From NCBI GenBank assembly GCA_947381905.1, contig CANCXL010000007.1:1-64000 (forward strand): a stretch of 64,000 nucleotides of DNA, read 5' to 3'. Of the stretch, positions 61,400 through 64,000 are shown one piece after another. The notes under the pieces were generated by a model that had not been told where the DNA came from, did not search any database, and saw nothing but the letters and a program-made list of their open reading frames with translations. The position numbers and the translations under genes were made by a program. The stretch is from an uncultured Clostridiaceae bacterium. GTDB taxonomy: Bacteria > Bacillota > Clostridia > TANB77 > CAG-465. Positions within the stretch are counted from its first letter, which is position 1. Each line of letters starts with the position of its first letter.

Positions 61400-61431
61400 A
61401 AAGAAAGCATAAAAATCTGCTTTCTTTTTTC
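61400..61431 (+). terminator. Terminator after the adhesin
   Basis: A 10-bp stem AAAGAAAGCA/TGCTTTCTTT followed by T-rich sequence. Confidence 0.88.
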
Positions 61432-61461
61432 ATATTTTTCGTCGCATTATATAGTATATAC

Positions 61462-61490
61462 TTGAACAATAAAATCATTTATAGTATAAT
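61462..61490 (+). promoter_or_regulatory. pnp promoter, TAG-type
   Basis: ACTTGAAC with TTGAAC at 61462-61467, a 17-nt spacer ending in TAG, and TATAAT (61485-61490). Start near 61497. Confidence 0.8.
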
Positions 61491-61500
61491 GTAACAAGAG

Positions 61501-61576
61501 AATTTATAGGTGTAATTGTAGTAATAATTTGTGAGCATACAAATGCTTAGAAATTATTATTACAAACCTATGAATT
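61501..61576 (+). promoter_or_regulatory. Long near-perfect hairpin in the pnp leader
   Basis: An outer helix of 11 bp (61501-61511 with 61566-61576), a 4-nt one-sided bulge, a 15-bp helix (61516-61530 with 61551-61565) and an apical AGCAT/ATGCT stem around an ACAA loop. The hairpin begins within a few nt of the predicted transcript start and ends 20 nt before the SD. In E. coli the pnp leader is an RNase III-processed duplex controlled by PNPase; an analogous role is inferred here. Confidence 0.8.
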
Positions 61577-61608
61577 ACTAGATAGTTTATATTAGGGAGG
61601 AATAAATT

Positions 61609-63717
61609 ATGTTTAAACAATTTGAAACTACATTTGCTGGAAGAAGACTTGTAGTAGAAACTGGAAAGATGGCAACACTTTCAAATGGTTCTTGTTTAGT
61701 AAGATATGGCGATACAGCTGTACTTGTAAATGTTAATATGTCAAAAGAGCCAAAAGATGGTATAGACTTTTTACCATTATCTGTAGATTATGATGAGAGA
61801 CTATATGCGGTAGGAAAAATACCTGGTGGGTATGTAAAAAGAGAAGGAAAACCTTCAACAAAAGCAGTTTTAGTATCTAGGGTAATAGATAGACCATTAC
61901 GTCCTCTATTTCCAAAGGATTATAGAAATGATACTGCAATTAATGCGTTAGTACTTGCAGTAGATCCAGATATATTACCAGAAATACCTGCATCAGTTGG
62001 TGCATCTATTGCACTTAATATATCAGATATACCATTTGATACATTAGTAGGAACAATTAAAGTTGGTATGGTTGATGGAGAAATTGTATTAAACCCTACA
62101 CTAGAACAAAGAGAAAAATCTACATTAGATTTAACAGTATCTGCAACACCTACAAAAATATGTATGATTGAAGCTGGTGCCAAAGAAGTTCCAGATGATA
62201 AAATGCTTGAGGCAATTAAAGTTGCACATGCAGAGATAAAAAATCTTTGTGAATTTATTTATAATATTAAATCTGAAATTGGTAAACCAAAAGCTGAGTA
62301 CAAATCTTTTGCTATACCAGAAGACTTAGCAGATTTTATAAAAGATATTGCTTATGATAAAATGCAAGAAGCAGTTCAAACAACAGATAAAAATACAAGA
62401 GATGAGCAAGTAGATAAAGTAAATAATTTTGTTATAGAAGAATATAAAGCTAAATATGGTGAAGAAGCATATGAAGAAAATAAATCTATGGTTGCTGAAG
62501 CATTATATAAAGCTGAGAAAAAAGCAGTAAGAGATTTAGTAATACTTCAAAATAAACGTGTTGACGGAAGAGGAAATGATGAAATAAGACCACTAAGTGC
62601 AGAAGTTGGACTATTTAATAGAGTTCATGGTAGTGCATTATTCTCAAGAGGTCTAACACAAGTATTATCTATGGTAACACTTGGAAGTATATCAGATAAA
62701 CAAGAAATTGATGGTCTTGATGAAGAAAGTACAAAAAGATATCTACATCATTATAATATGCCTCCATATAGTGTTGGAGAAGCAAGAGCATCACGTGGAC
62801 CAGGTAGAAGAGAAATAGGACATGGAGCTTTAGCAGAACGTGCTCTAGAGCCAGTTATTCCATCTGAGGAAGAATTCCCATATACAATAAGAGTTGTATC
62901 AGAAGTATTAAGTTCAAATGGTTCTACATCTCAAGGTAGTGTATGTGGTTCAACACTTGCACTTATGGATGCTGGTGTTCCAATTAAAGCACCAGTTGCC
63001 GGAATTTCTACTGGATTATTTACTAAAAATGGTTCAACAGATGATTATATAATGGTTACAGATATTCAAGGTATAGAAGACTTCTTTGGAGACATGGACT
63101 TTAAAGTTGCTGGAACTAAAAATGGAATTACAGCTATACAAGTAGACATAAAGATAGATGGGTTATCATATGAAATAATAGAAGAAGCTTTTGCAAGAAC
63201 ACATAAAGCAAGAAACTATATTTTAGATGAAGTAATGCTTAAGGCAATAGATAAACCAAGAGAAACAGTATCACAATATGCACCTAAGATTGAGACAATT
63301 AAGATTAATCCAGAAAAAATAGGAGCAGTTATTGGTTCAGGCGGAAAAACTATAAATAAAATTATAGATGAAACTGGAGTAAAAATAGATATTGAAGAAG
63401 ACGGAACTGTATTTGTTGCAGGTGTTGATCAAGAAATGATAGACAAAGCAATTAGTACAATAGAGTCATTAACTAAAGATGTCGAGCTTAACGAAGTATA
63501 TATGGGAAAAGTTACAAAAATACTTCAATTTGGAGCTTTAGTTGAAATTCTTCCAGGAAAAGAAGGATTATTACATATTTCTAAAATTTCTAAAGAAAGA
63601 GTAAATAAAGTAGAAGATGTATTAAAAGTTGGAGATGAAATTTTAGTTAAAGTCGTTGAAATTAATAAAGACGAAGGAAAATTTAGTCTTTCTGCAAAAG
63701 ACGCGATGAAAGTATAG
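61609..63717 (+). CDS. pnp: Polyribonucleotide nucleotidyltransferase (PNPase)
   Basis: A 702-residue phosphorolytic 3'-5' exoribonuclease. Two RNase PH domains: the first with NGSCLVRYGDTAVLV and REGKPSTKAVLVSRVIDRPLRPLFP, the second with QNKRVDGRGNDEIRPLS, FSRGLTQVLS and GSVCGSTLALMDAGVP. Then a KH domain with IGSGGKTINKI and an S1 domain from about residue 625. Complete. Its usual neighbour rpsO is not upstream; it has its own promoter and leader hairpin. Confidence 0.97.
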   Translation: MFKQFETTFAGRRLVVETGKMATLSNGSCLVRYGDTAVLVNVNMSKEPKDGIDFLPLSVDYDERLYAVGKIPGGYVKREGKPSTKAVLVSRVIDRPLRPLFPKDYRNDTAINALVLAVDPDILPEIPASVGASIALNISDIPFDTLVGTIKVGMVDGEIVLNPTLEQREKSTLDLTVSATPTKICMIEAGAKEVPDDKMLEAIKVAHAEIKNLCEFIYNIKSEIGKPKAEYKSFAIPEDLADFIKDIAYDKMQEAVQTTDKNTRDEQVDKVNNFVIEEYKAKYGEEAYEENKSMVAEALYKAEKKAVRDLVILQNKRVDGRGNDEIRPLSAEVGLFNRVHGSALFSRGLTQVLSMVTLGSISDKQEIDGLDEESTKRYLHHYNMPPYSVGEARASRGPGRREIGHGALAERALEPVIPSEEEFPYTIRVVSEVLSSNGSTSQGSVCGSTLALMDAGVPIKAPVAGISTGLFTKNGSTDDYIMVTDIQGIEDFFGDMDFKVAGTKNGITAIQVDIKIDGLSYEIIEEAFARTHKARNYILDEVMLKAIDKPRETVSQYAPKIETIKINPEKIGAVIGSGGKTINKIIDETGVKIDIEEDGTVFVAGVDQEMIDKAISTIESLTKDVELNEVYMGKVTKILQFGALVEILPGKEGLLHISKISKERVNKVEDVLKVGDEILVKVVEINKDEGKFSLSAKDAMKV

Positions 63718-63727
63718 AGGTGTTTAG

Positions 63728-64000
63728 ATGCAAGTATATGCATTTGTTGGAAAAACAGGAACAGGAAAAAGCTATAATGCTTTAAAAGTAGCAAAATCAC
63801 ATGATATAAAATATATTATTGACGATGCAATATTAATTAAAGAAACAAAAGTTGTAGCTGGAAAGTCTGCAAAAACTGAAGCGAGTAAAATCGCTTCAGT
63901 AAAAGCAGCTATTTTCTTTTATGATGATAGAAGAAAAGAAATGATTTCTGCTATAAAAAGAGAGAAAATAGACAAAATTCTAATTCTTGGAACATCAGAT
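63728..64000 (+). CDS. P-loop ATP-binding protein (3' end outside window)
   Basis: The first 91 residues are visible: MQVYAFVGKTGTGKSYNALK with Walker A GKTGTGKS, then KYIIDDAILIKETKVVAGKSAKTEASKIASVKAAIFF. The frame is open to the window end. SD AGAGGTG precedes ATG 63728, 10 nt after pnp, so it is co-transcribed with pnp. Family not identified; the KSAKTEASKIASVKAA stretch is conserved-looking and may bind the partner of the ATPase. Confidence 0.75.
   Translation, partial: MQVYAFVGKTGTGKSYNALKVAKSHDIKYIIDDAILIKETKVVAGKSAKTEASKIASVKAAIFFYDDRRKEMISAIKREKIDKILILGTSD

Noticed and set aside
1-64000. CRISPR arrays, tRNA or rRNA genes, complete insertion sequences, prophage
   Set aside because: I looked for direct-repeat arrays, cloverleaf sequences and transposase or integrase genes and saw none.

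Overview
The window is strongly AT-rich, densely packed DNA from a low-GC Gram-positive anaerobe. The spore genes yabP, yabQ and the dipicolinate synthase B subunit gene, together with Bacillus-type LexA boxes, purine-rich Shine-Dalgarno (SD) sites and long runs of co-oriented housekeeping genes, point to class Clostridia, probably an uncultured gut lineage. The lineage is inferred from gene content; no rRNA or tRNA gene was seen. TGA is a rare stop (for example 4457-4459 and 30748-30750), so the standard code applies.

Layout. 1-5.0 kb is an accessory patch: the end of a beta-helix (GLUG-type) surface protein, a decayed chimera of a D,D-carboxypeptidase and a SUMF1-like tail, an S51 peptidase and an operon of three unrecognised genes. 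5.3-14.2 kb carries uvrB, the yabP-yabQ-divIC sporulation/division operon, a VanW protein, asparagine synthetase and pyrimidine-nucleoside phosphorylase. 14.3-31.4 kb is a translation, envelope and repair block: Ybak-type editing protein, rsmD, ftsK, def, fmt, rlmN, prpC-prkC-rsgA, a ribulose-phosphate epimerase fused to an AlkD-type DNA glycosylase, pfkA, lexA and dpaB. 31.4-46.3 kb has a frameshifted small gene, rimO, rho, a TGS-uridine kinase, mgtC, a uracil permease fused to uracil phosphoribosyltransferase, argS, and a glycosyltransferase/TVP38 pair. 46.5-57 kb carries rpmF, prfB, pseudouridine synthases, rsmI, rnhB, xth and fba. 57-64 kb holds a 1407-residue MucBP surface protein, pnp with a large leader hairpin, and a P-loop protein cut by the window edge.

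How the genes connect. Pyrimidine salvage is represented by the nucleoside phosphorylase (releases uracil), the UraA-Upp fusion (imports uracil and converts it to UMP) and the uridine kinase-like protein. DNA repair is represented by uvrB, lexA, AlkD, xth and rnhB. RNA decay and termination are represented by rho and pnp. Convergent genes commonly share one hairpin at their 3' ends.

Strongest leads. (1) The UraA-Upp fusion, preceded by a separate promoter, a 45-codon ORF and a terminator. (2) The Rpe-AlkD fusion at the classical rpe position after rsgA. (3) A leader upstream of an unknown 84-residue protein (minus strand, 50785-50944) that can form two mutually exclusive hairpins, one of which masks the ribosome-binding site; a consensus promoter also points at the 3' end of the same gene. 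(4) A near-perfect 76-nt hairpin in the pnp leader. (5) A recurrent CTTGAAA-N17-TATAAT promoter type with TAG immediately before the -10.
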